This document shows positions 12,747 to 23,757 of a stretch of DNA of 64,000 bases, piece after piece; the stretch's first letter is position 1; every line of letters starts with the position of its first letter. A program made the translations under genes and the position numbers. The notes under the pieces were generated by a model. The model did no database searches and was not told the DNA's origin. It saw nothing but the letters and a program-made list of their open reading frames with translations. The stretch comes from Rhexocercosporidium sp. MPI-PUGE-AT-0058. Taxonomy: Eukaryota; Ascomycota; Leotiomycetes; Helotiales. The stretch spans positions 2,542,001 to 2,606,000 of the forward strand of contig JAGTJL010000004.1 in the NCBI GenBank assembly GCA_020746875.1. Direction: 5' to 3'.

Positions 12747-13934
12747 TATACTTTAAAAGTAACTTTTTGAACGTTATAATATTAAACTGTTCTTTTTCGG
12801 GTGTTTTAGGTCGTTTATTAGCTCTTTGTTTAGCGAATATATCGGTAATAGTATTAATAGTACTTCCTTGAGAGGACTCAGTTGCAGAAGAATCGTCTAA
12901 TTCTAAAATTAGTATAATAATAATAATAATAATAGATATAATAAATATTTACGTACCCTCATCGAGATCGTTTAAAACTCTAGTTATATTAAACGATTTA
13001 TGTATAAACTTATAATGAGTTATATAATTCGAAGTAGAATTATAAACTTTTTGCTTATAAAAGACTTTTCTATTATTATTATTAATATAATTCTAATAAA
13101 ATATATATAAAGGTTATTACTTACCTACAATTAGGATAAAGGCATTTAATTGTAACAGTTCGGCAATTCTCCGGCTTTTCGGGATCACTATTAGGGGGGT
13201 CTAAAGTCTTTGAAAATAACTTCTTTTTAAATATAAGAGGTTGTTTTTCGATAGGCTCTAATACGAAGTCAGGCTGATTTTGAGCTATATTTAGCTTACT
13301 AATGCTATTAGCTTGCTTTTGAGAAGTCGACATAATGAATATATATAAAGATATATAATAATAAGAGTTGTAATAGTTGTAATAGTATAAAGAAAAGAAA
13401 TCGATTCTCAAGAGAATTACGACGTTTATATACTTAAAAACTTAATTTACTAGAAGATTCTAACTTAATTATTAATACAAAAGCTAGAATTGTGTATTCA
13501 TAAGCTTAGATTATTAATTTATAAGCTAAAGAATAGAATATAATTTTGTAGAAGTACGTAGAACCTGGTAGAATCTAGTAGAATATAATAGAACTTAATA
13601 AAGTATTATTAATAATACTAACTATTTATAATATTCTTTATAATATATATTATAAATTTGACTTATTAAGCTATATAATATTAGTAATATATTATTAATA
13701 CTAATAAATGATTAAAGTTCTAAAAAATAAACGATTTCTCGCATTATTACGGCTTTTATCGGGATTTATCGGTTACTTGCGGTACTAGTATTAAGTCCGA
13801 TAAGTCCGAATTATTCAATTTAATCATGATTAAATTGATTTATACTTGATTTGATTTGATTAGGTTTTAAAATCGCTTGATTTGATTTGATTAAGTGACT
13901 TAAATCAAATCAAATCAAATCATTTCTCACGCTG

Positions 13935-13942
13935 CTAGATTT
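13935..13942. repeat. hAT target-site duplication, right copy
   Basis: CTAGATTT, identical to 891-898, directly after the right inverted repeat. Confidence 0.93.
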
Positions 13943-13963
13943 AACTACACTAGTAGGACTTAA

Positions 13964-14512
13964 AAAGCTCATTTGGATCTGCCTAGGACCAGATTAACCG
14001 TGAGGAAGGGTTCCAGAGAGCTGGGGTAAGGAGCCCAATTCGCCGAATACTATATATGATCCCTAGCTTTTAACAGATCCTTCTAAGACCAAAAATAGAA
14101 CCCGACATTTCCTACCAAGTATGGAAGAAAGATTGAAGTTGGACCTGATGAGCAAGTTAATGGACCTAACAGTTGTAGAGATATACTAGTCGTAGTTTCG
14201 AAATAGTGGGAGAACCCTGTCATCACCTTGATGACAGAAGATTCAAGACTAAATTCTAGATACACGGGTAAATACAAAATTCACCCAACAATAAGCATGG
14301 TACTCCCGAGAAGAAATTCCTCTTTGCAGTATCGGCACCATGGCTTCGTCTAAACAATATTGACATGACCCTCATTTGCTGAAAATGCAACAGACAGTAA
14401 GCGAAAAGAGCGGGGTAAACCTTGTGTTACCTTGCCGACTCTATCCTTCCCCACTCATTTCCATCGAGAATAACCAAAATGAAGCACTATCACTAAGCCA
14501 TCCATCCAAACC
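13964..14512. other. Intergenic, no gene seen
   Basis: From the former stop codon of the interrupted gene to the GNAT start. Short frames on both strands look random; the last 150 bases should hold the GNAT promoter and leader. Confidence 0.5.
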
Positions 14513-15103
14513 ATGGAATCGAACATTGTCATCAAACGAGCGTCGCCTGTACACATTCCATCCATCAACGCAATCCTCACCCACTACGCCCTTCACACCG
14601 TAATAACATTCGCCACAGCCGGTATCAGCGACCAAGAACTCCTCGCCAAATTCCAAAGCATAACGTCAGATCACCAGTTGCCTTTCTACGTGGCTGTTCT
14701 GCTACCCGCATCCTCATTCCTATTCCCAGCTTCAACAGAAGGCCCGAATAGAGAAGCTCACTCGAGTCAGACCGACGAAGAACAAGAAGAACGAGAAGAA
14801 GAAGTCGTCGTAGGATATACATACATCTCCCCCTTCCGCCCCGAGCGCCTAGCATACATCCACACCGGCGAGGTATCCCTCTACGTCCACCCCGAACATC
14901 TCTACAAGGGCATTGGCTCTGCCTTACTCAAAAGGGTTCTCGAAGCCACCCAGAGAACCAGGATTAGAGAAGTGCTGGCTTTCATGGCAGTTGATGTTGA
15001 GAGCAGGGAGGGCGGTTTGGGGTTGCGAGATTTCTATGTGCGGTGGGGATTCAAGGAAGCTGGGAGGATGGAGAGGGTTGGGTGGAAGCTTGGGAGGTGG
15101 TGA
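14513..15103 (+). CDS. GNAT-family N-acetyltransferase, phosphinothricin-acetyltransferase-like
   Basis: A single-exon protein of 196 residues. GNAT enzymes move an acetyl group from acetyl-CoA to an amine. The N-terminus IKRASPVHIPSINAI is the first strand-helix unit. HTVITFATAGIS fits the region after it in the phosphinothricin/methionine-sulfoximine acetyltransferase branch. VSLYVHPEHLYKGIGSALLK is the core strand plus the acetyl-CoA pyrophosphate loop (K-G-I-G-S-A). LRDFYVRWGFKEAGRMERVGWKLGRW is the typical end of that branch (about residues 171-196). An acidic insert (about residues 89-102, DEEQEEREEE) is unusual. Substrate unknown; cytosolic, since there is no signal peptide. The start at 14513 precedes the first conserved strand closely. 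Confidence 0.85.
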   Translation: MESNIVIKRASPVHIPSINAILTHYALHTVITFATAGISDQELLAKFQSITSDHQLPFYVAVLLPASSFLFPASTEGPNREAHSSQTDEEQEEREEEVVVGYTYISPFRPERLAYIHTGEVSLYVHPEHLYKGIGSALLKRVLEATQRTRIREVLAFMAVDVESREGGLGLRDFYVRWGFKEAGRMERVGWKLGRW

Positions 15104-15973
15104 GTTGAGTTTTATTTTTGCTTAGTCTGGATAGAGGTAGAGTGGGGGAGAAGGCTGATGAAGTACTGCAAGGGTTGATGTGATGTGCTTGCAACTCCAT
15201 ATTGATGGAAGCGAGCTCATGGAGAGTCCGACGGACATTCTCACGATATCCTGACCCTGAGTTTCTATCGACACCTGAAATCAAGGAAGGTAGGGAAAGC
15301 GGCACCATAGATTTAAGTGCACGGAAGACGGTTTCCAACAGACAAGTGCAATCTATGAGAAGTAGGGAAACTCGGCTCATCTTCAAGAGCACAAAGTATA
15401 TACGGATCGGAGCGCCGGAGCAGATACTCAGACATCTCCCAAGTAATCACCAAGAGTATGGCCGAGAAATTGTTAAATCTTAGAATAGAGGTAAATTTCT
15501 CCGCTAATCATAAGGTTGTCGAGTGAAGTAAGGTAGAGATACGCAAAGAACTAGACCAGAACGGGCCTGCTACGGCGTACTTGTCAAGAGCTGAGGGCAT
15601 TTCTCCACGCTTCTCCGCTGAACCTTGCAAGTAAACTGCCCGGTCTTTACGTCTAAGCTTCAACAGAAGAAAGATTTGATGGAGACGATTGAAAGCAAGG
15701 GGAATTGTGGGTCATTACCGGAAATTTCGCTTGACGGCATAGCTTCCCGTGCAGAAACATGCTTGTTCTTTCTTGAAGAAGAGAAGAAGAGTGGAGGAAT
15801 CCGACATAGTACACTTGCTCGGAAGTAAGAAGAGAAGACATAGCTCGCTGACAGAGGTGGACACCATCTTAATCCTAGCATAACCAGAAAAGCTTTTGGA
15901 TTTCTCATTTCACACTCTATAACACAATAACCAGAACATTCATTCATGAAGCCTAAATCTCTTCACAGCCGAC
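15104..15973. other. Intergenic between convergent genes, no gene seen
   Basis: Holds the 3' ends of the GNAT gene (plus) and tryptophan synthase (minus). Short frames here have no recognisable composition. Confidence 0.5.
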
Positions 15974-18442
15974 CTAAAATCTCAAATCCCAACCAATCTT
16001 GGGTCCCAATGTAGGCAACTCATCAGCCACACTCTGCACATCCTTATCACCCCGTCCACTCAAACAAATAACTATATCCTGACCCTTCTCCATCGTCTTC
16101 GCCAGCTCCACAGCAGCATAAATCGCATGCGCAGTCTCAAGCGCAGGAATAATACCTTCGAGTTGGGAGATGAGGCGGAAACCAATGAAGGCTTCGGCAT
16201 CAGTGGCAGCGATGAACTTGGCGCGCTCGTTGTCTTTCCAGGATGCGAGTTCGGGTCCGACACCGGGGTAGTCGAGACCAGCGGAGACGGAGTGCGTGTC
16301 CGAGATCTGGCCGTTCTTGTCTTGAAGGACGTAAGTACGCACACCGTGGAGGACACCAATTGATCCCCCACTGAGTGTAGCGCTATGCCGGTCGGTGTCG
16401 ATACCATCGCCGCCAGCTTCGACACCGAGGAGCTTGACGGATGGGTCGTTGGAGAAGGGGTAGAACATTCCGACGGCGTTGGAGCCACCGCCGACACAGG
16501 CGACGACTGCGTCTGGTAACTTGCCGCGCTTTTCTTGCATCTGGGCTTTGGTCTCGTTCCCGATAACTGATTGGAAGGTGCGGACGATGGTTGGGAAAGG
16601 ATGAGGACCAATAGCCGAGCCGAGAATGTAGTGGGTGGTGTCGAGCTTAACAACCCAGGCGCGCATGGCTTCGTTGACTGCATCGCGGAGTGTGCGAGAG
16701 CCAGCTTCGACGGCAACGACTTGAGCACCAAGGAGCTTAATGCGGAAAACATTCAAGGCTTGACGTCTTACATCTTCCTGTAGGACTGTAAGTATTGATC
16801 GACCAAGTATGGGAATAACTTACAGCTCCCATGTAAACTGTACACTTCATGTTGAACTTGGCGCAGACAGTTGCAGTAGCTACACCGTGTTGCCCAGCAC
16901 CAGTCTCACAAATAATCTCCGTCTTTCCCAATCGTCTCGCCAACAGAATTTGACCAAGAGCATTATTGATCTTGTGACTTCCGGTATGGTTGAGATCCTC
17001 TCTCTTCAACCAGATATTGGCGCCACCAGCATGTTCGGTAAGTCTCTCGGCCATGTGTAAATGACCTGGACGTCCCATCCATGGGTAGTGAGTTCTGTAC
17101 TCCTCCCAGAAACTTGGGTCATCTTTGATCTTGTTGAATCCCTCTTCAACCTCCCGCAGGCAGTCCATGAGAGACTCAGGGACATACTGTCCACCGAACT
17201 CTCCAAATCTTTGAGGAAGTGAAGCTGGGTCAACTGGTCCGTCAGTATTGAGCGCCTCGATCTGATCGACAAGGTTTGGTCCGCTAGCTTCCTTGATGAT
17301 GGCATCAACATGGACATTGTCTCCACTTGGCTCCTTTGCTCCCTCCACGGCCTCAACAATACCAACTTCACGAGTCAGACTTCCCTTAACAGCCTTTCTG
17401 CGTCCGCAAACCTTGGCACAGTATTCCTCGACATTCTTTGCTCCTTCACCGGCCTTCGACTCAGCCAAAGTGATGATGATCTGACTTCCGATAACAACAC
17501 CATCTGCAATTTCAGCAACACTCAAGAAGTGCTCTCTTGTGCTAACACCAAAGCCGACAGCAGCTGGGACGTTTCCAGAGTATTCCTTGACTCTTTTTAG
17601 CAGATCGGGAAGCCCAGTACTTAGTGACCCAGTTGCACCAGTGACACCCATCCGCGAGACGACATAGATGAAGGAGTCAGCGAGCTTGCAGAGAAGCTTC
17701 ATTCGTGGTTCGGAGGTAGCTGGAGCAATAAGAGGAACGTAAGATAGTCTGCAGGGAAGTTGTTAGAGATATTCCATGCCAGACTTAAGTCAAACCCCAT
17801 AAAGTTGATTTGGATCTGACTCACCCGCCTCTCGTGCAGAAATTCCTGAATGTGACGGCCTCTTCGGGTGGCAGATCAACGACAATGAAGCCATTCACAC
17901 CAGCCTCTCTACAGTCCTTCAATAGCCTCTCCTCGCCATAGCTTAACATCGGGTTGTAGTATCCCATGAATAGCACTGGTACAGTCAAGCCTTTCTTTCG
18001 TGCATCGCGGACCATTTGCAGGACAGAAGTGACGGAAACTCCGTTTTTGAGCGCTTGCTGTTGAAGTTGTAAGTATATGGTAGACCAATTGGGTGTTGTG
18101 CTCGTACTGTGTTGGCTTTCTGGATCGTGACACCATCTGCAATTGGATCCGTGAAGGGAATACCGAGTTCAATTACATCTGTCCAAAGCATCAGTAATAA
18201 ATCCTCTGTAGTCAATTGATATTCATACCTGAACCACCAGCTTCCATGCCCAACATAACATCCACAGTCTCCTCGGGCGTAGGATATCCAGCCGTAACAT
18301 AAGTCACCAGCGCGGGCTGTCAACAAACAGAAAAAGACAGAGTCAGCTATCAAGTGGCGGTATAGAGGGGTTCCAATTCCTAGAAATAACATACTCTTCC
18401 CTCCTCCTTGCATTCTGCGAACTTGTTCTTGAGACCTTCCAT
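15974..18442 (-). CDS. trp5: Tryptophan synthase, fused alpha-beta (TRP5 type)
   Basis: Catalyses the last two steps of tryptophan synthesis: indole release from indole-3-glycerol phosphate (alpha) and condensation with serine (beta, PLP). Six exons on the minus strand: 18442-18395, 18316-18229, 18178-18108, 18057-17825, 17748-16824, 16777-15974; all junctions are GT-AG and phases agree, giving 722 residues, normal for fungi. Alpha domain first: [20 protein letters not shown], then [13 protein letters not shown] with the catalytic Glu and Asp. Beta domain second: [15 protein letters not shown], the PLP lysine in [25 protein letters not shown], and the phosphate loop [10 protein letters not shown]. 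The linker between them is about 50 residues. The start at 18442 puts the standard alpha N-terminus at residue 1. Four of the five introns lie in the alpha half. Cytosolic. Confidence 0.97.
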
Positions 18443-18792
18443 GATTGCGAGTGTTGAGAAGTATGTGTAGAGGATCAATGGCAAGAAAAGAATTAGAGAG
18501 AGAGCGGGCGGGTATACTCAAGTACCCTCTAGGAATATTTCGAATGAGTCAAGGGCAATACCCGTTCCGCTGCCACAGGGCAACTCGCCCCGCGGCTGAA
18601 TGCGGTCACCGCCTTGGGCAGGATGGGCTTGATTATGTAATTGACTGGGTGCTGGATCGCGATGTCGGATGGTGTGTTGACTTTCAATCAGCCTCACTCA
18701 CTTCAAGCTCGCCTCGCCACAGAACTCTACTTATCTCCTACAAATACAACAATTGAGGCAGTTCAAGCCAACGAAGGAATCCCCACATCCAA
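18443..18792. promoter_or_regulatory. Shared promoter region between trp5 and the SDHAF4 gene
   Basis: About 350 bp between two divergent starts. It should contain both promoters. I see a TGAGTCA core at 18543-18549 (AATGAGTCAAG), which matches the binding site of Gcn4/CPC1-type bZIP factors known to control fungal amino-acid genes. That link is inference. Confidence 0.45.
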
Positions 18793-18819
18793 TTGAACAC
18801 TCGACCCATCACCAATACA

Positions 18820-19317
18820 ATGCCCCGCCTCGTTCCACCAAAATTCCTCCTCCCCTCCCGCCGCTTCTTCACAACCACCTACCCCAGACCAGCAGGCGCC
18901 TTCTCTACCGGCCCAGCACCTCCTCGCCTCCCCCCAAAAGAACAAGAAGAATTCGAGCGTCTGCAGAAATCATCTACCGGTGCATTCAGCACACCGCGAA
19001 CCACGCCTTCCACGCTTTCAACACCATCAACATCACCTACCCGCCCCCGGCCGCAGATCAATCAATCGCCTGCGTCGGCTTCGGAGGTCAAGACTGGTGG
19101 CGAGGAGGGGGGAGATGTCAATGCGAGGATATCCTCAACGGGGAAAGGAGAGGAGTTACATCCTGATATCAGGAGGGGCGCGAAGCCTGAGTTTGAGGGG
19201 GATAGGAATCCGAAGACAGGAGAGGTGGGTGGACCGAAGAACGAGCCGTTGAGGTGGGGGAGTACGGGTGAGAGGGGGGATTGGAGTTATAATGGGAGAG
19301 TTACGGATTTTTAATCT
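18820..19317 (+). CDS. sdh8: Succinate dehydrogenase assembly factor 4 (SDHAF4/Sdh8, DUF1674)
   Basis: Small mitochondrial protein that binds flavinated SDH1 before complex II assembly. The family signature is the C-terminus: FEGDRNPKTGEVGGPKNEPL, then RWGSTGERGDWSYNGRVTDF, here at the very end. The N-terminus is rich in Arg, Ser and Pro with no acids (MPRLVPPKFLLPSRRFFTTT), a mitochondrial targeting peptide. I choose the ATG at 18820 because it opens this presequence; an in-frame ATG at 18793 would add nine residues. The middle (about residues 40-115) is low complexity. Single exon, about 164 residues, somewhat longer than usual because of the linker. Confidence 0.9.
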
Positions 19318-19584
19318 GATTTGAGGGAGAGGGAGAGGGATGGGCGCGTTGTATGGAAGGCTACCTCAATTGGCAACAGGCCTGATAAGCTGTGTATATC
19401 AAATGTACAGTACCTGCATCATAATTAAAGATGGATGCATGGTGTGAGTTCATTGCTTGCATTTTCTATCTGCTTTTTTCTGGACACTAAACTCTTCACA
19501 TACATTCGATTTTATAGTGTTGGACTAGCCACTCCTCATTCACCACCCTTGCAGCCAAACCAGGCGCATCTCATCGTCCCCATC

Positions 19585-20300
19585 TCACCGCCACGGCAGA
19601 CGAAATAGCCTCTTCAACCGATCTTGTCCATGCTCGAGGCTACATCGATAACTGCAAATCTTATACCGCATGTTCTGTGCTCGGGGCATATGATGAAGAG
19701 GTGTATCATTCGCATCAGCCCAGATACCCAACCATTTCTTCCACTCGTTACCATCGACCAGCTCAAAAGTTGGTAATTTCCACTCCTTAACCGTACAATC
19801 CGCGAATCTTTCATCGTCCTGTATCACTAAGGACATCGTCCCGAACGATAGACAGTGGACTATCGGACCTGGTTAAGAAATCCTTGATCATCGTTCCCAT
19901 TAGAACAAGCTTATCTGAACAGATGTCCGAGTGAAACAGGATAATCTTGTCAAGCGTACATATCTCCGAGAACTGGAAGAAACTCACCAGTCTATCAGAC
20001 CAACCGTACTCGAAAATCACGCTCGCCCACTTGTGAAGGCCCATAGCAACGGTCTTCGCTCCGTTCAGATGCACGAAATCGAGAGCCGCCGAGAGAAGCA
20101 TATACCCCTGGGATTCGCCCTTGTAGAACCCATAGCCTGGGACTTGAGGGATATGAGAAACACAGTCGATCAAGGAGATCTCGACAACCTCTGTGCTACC
20201 ATCATACCTCGAGTACCCAGGATTAGCCTTCCAGATCAACTGCCACTTTCCCAAGCACTACGAGGGAGTTCTCGAGACAGACGTCAGACTTGAAGGGCAG
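19585..20300 (-). pseudogene. 2EXR-type gene relic, copy 1
   Basis: Minus strand. The block QLIWKANPGYSRYDGSTEVV followed by EISLIDCVSHIP matches the IWK...PR.VEI core of the 2EXR domain, then continues through MGLHKWASVIFEYGWSDRL. A shift to another frame near 19840 is needed to reach the rest (VKEWKLPTFELVDGNEWKKW). 2EXR proteins are common in filamentous ascomycetes; function unknown. Called a relic because of the frame change and the garbled N-terminus just upstream. Confidence 0.5.
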
Positions 20301-20500
20301 CGGGGTGGTTCGGGATGGCTATAAACTATTTCCGCCATGAATGCTTCCAAAATGCGCACTTCCTGTAAGCCAACAGCGTCCTGCTCGTTCGAGGAGTGGG
20401 TGATGAGCCGTGAGGCGGCAGTGAGAATTTTCCAGATGGTGATTTGGATCTCCTTCGGAAGGTCGGTGAAGCGTTTGAACTGTCCCTAACTTTCGGTAGC
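20300..20500 (-). pseudogene. 2EXR N-terminal fragment
   Basis: Minus strand FKRFTDLPKEIQITIWKILT is a clear 2EXR opening motif. It continues ASRLITHSSNEQDAVGLQEV and then meets an in-frame TAG near 20262, directly before copy 1. Probably the broken N-terminus of a neighbouring duplicate. The 175-codon open frame upstream (20486-21013) has no recognisable family and may or may not belong to it. Confidence 0.4.
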
Positions 20501-21049
20501 GCACTGCTTATAAGCAGATAACTGTGCAAAAACCACAGTTTGGTAGTCGTCCTTACCATGCGACCTTAGTGCTATTAGCTGCTTTTCTGATGACTCTTTC
20601 GTGGAGGGCGCATACTGTAGGATAGTTTGGTTATGGAAGACAAAGTCTTGAGAGCTTTCTTGGAGTCCTCCAAATGGAGAGATCGGTTTTGGATGTGTGA
20701 AGACATTGTGAGCTCTGTCGACGTCTACCACGCTCCAGGGCGCGATGATGCAGACAGCAGCCAATTGCTGCGACCCAAAACTTTTGTACTTGTTTTCAGA
20801 TGGTGCGGCTTTCGATGCTTGACGTTGCGGACATGTCTGTTTTTGTTGGAAAACGGAGAATGTCTCTAGAACCACCAATTGGAGTCTAGTGGATGCCGCG
20901 CAATAGAAGTAAAGGCTATTTTTTGCTCGAGGTCGACGAGTAAAACTCGAAAATGGCGCACGATCAAAGTCCACACGCTCAACGTCCACAAGAACCGTTA
21001 TTGGGAGTATCATTCAAACCTCTTCCTGATCTCCGCCTTTTCTAAAAGG

Positions 21050-21690
21050 GTAATCTTAGGAGGCAGTCACCATTGGAAGAACCCAGCATTACGCTGCTGC
21101 CACCTGTTATCTCCCTCGCGCTTCAACACATCCTCAAGTTCCTGCATGAAGTCCCGAATCTTCTTGGTCCCGGCTTTGCACCCTGCATCTACAGCAGAAG
21201 TAGACATAGGAGCAGTCCCGCCGCCAGCAGCGACAAAATCCAGGTTTGGTTTAACAAAAGGGGCAATACTTACATTATAAAAGATGAATTTCCAAAGAGC
21301 AGGGAAATTTGCAAGTCTCAGCCCTATCACACGATACCTATGAATAGGCACCAGGATGCCCTCTCTCCAACTCAGCTTATCAGGCGTCGCGTAGTGTGAC
21401 GTGAAATCGCCCGTGGCAAACGACGTGATCTTCCACTCTGCCCGCTTGGTTATCTTCTCCACAGGAGTAAGGTATAGTATCGTCCCCCCTCAAGGCCAAG
21501 TGCTCTCTCTATATTGCACAGTTGGGAGGCTACGTCGTATTCACACTCGAAGTAGAAAAATCTCGAGTCTAAAGTGGGGAACACTTTGACGTAGTTGGCC
21601 TTCATAGCTATCGCACTGGAGTCGTGGTGCTTCGGCGGAATTAACGAGATTGCAACGAGGCTGGGAGAGGAGGAGATGTCGTCCAAACAG
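21050..21690 (-). pseudogene. 2EXR-type gene relic, copy 2
   Basis: Two overlapping minus-strand frames: 21686-21450 (KANYVKVFPTLDSRFFYFEC, then ERALGLEGGRYYT) and 21462-21067 (VEKITKRAEWKITSFATGD, then ISWREGILVPIHRY region). Together they align with copy 3 (SKYVQIFPNLDEQYLWFHLE; GKAEWMEVTLLAIGD), but only after a frameshift near 21455. The aligned blocks show that copies 2 and 3 are paralogues. Confidence 0.5.
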
Positions 21691-21716
21691 ATGCGAGCTC
21701 GCTGTAGGCACGCTAC

Positions 21717-22780
21717 CTAGTGGGTTTCCACACTTTGGGTATTGGAGCAGTCTTCCGGTAACTTACCTATTATGAATTGTGGTAAAGTTGAATCATGTAT
21801 ACAGAAGTCGCAAATGATGCAGAGGGAGAGAAGTATTGTGTGGTCGGGCACGTGAAATAGACTAGTACGACCTGGATGAAAAAAGTCCAGGAGTCCAATG
21901 AGAGGCCAAGGGGAGTCATTATGCTTCCTCCGGAAATTATACTGAAACCTTACCTTGAACTCTTCCGCACTCAGGTATATGACTTTCGGATTAGCCCACC
22001 AAGCAGATGAATCTGAATCTCCAGGCCCGCTCCATCTTTGCCAGTTCGGTATGCGACCTTGGCCAGCTGCGAGATCCTTCGGTGAATCCTCCGAGCCTTT
22101 AACAAAGTCCTGAATCATCTCGTTGTCTTTGAAGCCTTACTCTCATCATCGAACAAGGCCAAAGTAATAGGACTGCCGTCCGTTTCCAGCCGTCCTGGAG
22201 TCTCAGGCAAGAGCCTTTCAATGTTGAAGAGGACCAGTTCCCTCAGCGCCGAGAAGTAGAGTAATGTATCGAAAGTGGGGCTTCATACTGGGTACTTATC
22301 CCAGCCTCAGCCGACCCTTCATGGCGCCAAGGTGTCGATATCCCCGATTGCCAGCAAAGTGACCTCCATCCACTCGGCCTTCCCCGCCGATCTTTCATCG
22401 CTACACGTGTATTCTTTCCCCAGTAAATCGAAACAAGCATATATTGAATTAAAAGCCTGACAAATGGTGTCTAGTTCTAGGTGAAACCAGAGATACTGCT
22501 CATCGAGGTTTGGGAAGATCTGGACGTATTTCGAGAGAGCGACGATTCGGGAGTCGCGGGAGACTTTTAACAGGACCAGGTGTTTACATTTGGATCGTAA
22601 CCTTCGGGCATCTTGGAGCGGGAATCCGTCTGATCTTCCCCTCATTGCCTCTATCCGGATTTATCGTGGGGGCGTGTAGCTCTGTTCTATATCTCTAGCT
22701 GCAGCTCTCTTGGCAAGGTTGAGAAGCAGGTGAAGCGGTTGTCGTTCCTGTGGTCCTTAGTCCAAACTGTGGAACGCATG
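21717..22780 (-). pseudogene. 2EXR-type gene relic, copy 3
   Basis: Minus strand. The opening motif near 22735-22700 reads NRFTCFSTLPRELQLEI and then TAG where the family has Trp (TGG), followed by NRATRPHD. The next frame, 22645-22319, carries KHLVLLKVSRDSRIVALSKY and the block matching copy 2. Further on, TLALFDDESKAS and, after another break, WANPKVIYLSAEEFKVRFQ near 21950 resembles the C-terminal part of this family. At least one nonsense change and two frame changes make it a pseudogene. Confidence 0.5.
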
Positions 22781-23757
22781 GAGTTCCTTAAACGAGGTCT
22801 ATGGGATACGAAGTCTTCAGTGACTGGGCGGGCTCTGTTGTTGGACTGGACTGTGCTAGGAGAGATGCAGCTGTTGTGGTGAAGATCCGGATATCTCAGG
22901 AACTATGTTGCAACACGTCACCAAAGAGCTGATGCATGATCTTCCTTTGTGGAACGGATAATAATCGTTGCAATTCAGTTCCCATCGTCACAAGTAGATG
23001 TTGTTTCTTTATGTAGCTGAACAAGGGAAATGGACAGCCGCTGGGTACTTAAGTAGCTTTGGCAATCCATGTCCTTGCAATTCACGGGACCACGGAACCA
23101 ACCAAGCCCTTGTCTCAGCACAGCTTTTCCTCTAATTTGATTTAGACATCAACCTTGGAACTCCTAGAATCTGCTATGAAAAATCACAGTCACCTATCTG
23201 TAAAGTCCCCGATAATTGCTCTTATAACACATCTTCTTTGCAATTTGCGATTCAATGGTTCTTTGCTTCAGCAGCAAGAGCATGCAAAGTGCACAATCGT
23301 TCGATTCTTTTCCACCACGCGTTCTCCTTACCCGAGTGGGATAAGACTCATGTTCCCGACAGTTTGGTACAGACCATCACTGGCTTAGATTTCGGAGATA
23401 GGCACGGATTTGTTTAGAGTTCGTTCGGACACTCCCGCGGTCAAACACCCATCCGTACACTTCCCCGACCGCAGTGTAAGGTCATTCGGCCGATGTGTTT
23501 AACCTGGCATCATCCCGTGCATGATGCAGGGTGATGGAACTTTCCATGAACCAATGCCCCCGATAGGACGCAGAATTCTTCGTAATTGAAACTTGGGGGG
23601 TGGGGTTGAGATTGGTGGGTTTCAACCTTGGGATCGGACAGTGGTTTTCCCTTTTCATTCTGGCTACGGTACCCCTCATTTCCAGAAACCAAAGCAGCGA
23701 ATTCTGGGGTTATTAAATTGTAGATTGACTTGAATCTCTATTGGAAGCTTGAGCACT
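22781..23757. other. Intergenic, no gene seen
   Basis: Short frames only. The last few hundred bases should hold the methyltransferase promoter. Confidence 0.4.

Larger units (their letters stand above)
1200..13334 (-). pseudogene. hAT transposase, decayed and split
   Basis: The minus-strand N-terminus starts at about 13334 (MSTSQKQANSISKLN) and reaches a cysteine pair (KCLYPNC) that should open the BED zinc finger. The middle is scattered over 12750-9880 with many stops. A clear open piece lies at 2198-1884. The C-terminal dimerisation segment is readable at about 1400-1220: a match to the hAT signature around IPATSAPSERFFNQGARII, then RNRLNKDTFEYIIALKS. That segment is the strongest family evidence. 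The gypsy insertion sits just upstream of the 2198 block and the pogo insertion lies in the middle. Function would be cut-and-paste transposition; this copy is dead. Confidence 0.8.
899..13934 (-). mobile_element. hAT DNA transposon with two nested insertions
   Basis: The element begins CAGCGTGAGAAA and ends TTTCTCACGCTG, a perfect 12-bp terminal inverted repeat, flanked by the 8-bp duplication CTAGATTT. Both ends carry sub-terminal strings of TTGATTTGATT-type repeats (about 935-1000 and 13815-13925), the usual transposase binding arrays. Removing the gypsy element (2219-9875) and the pogo element (10924-12746) leaves roughly 3.55 kb, normal for hAT. The transposase reads on the minus strand. 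The body is very AT-rich and full of TAA stops, as expected after RIP. Autonomous activity is very unlikely. Confidence 0.93.
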
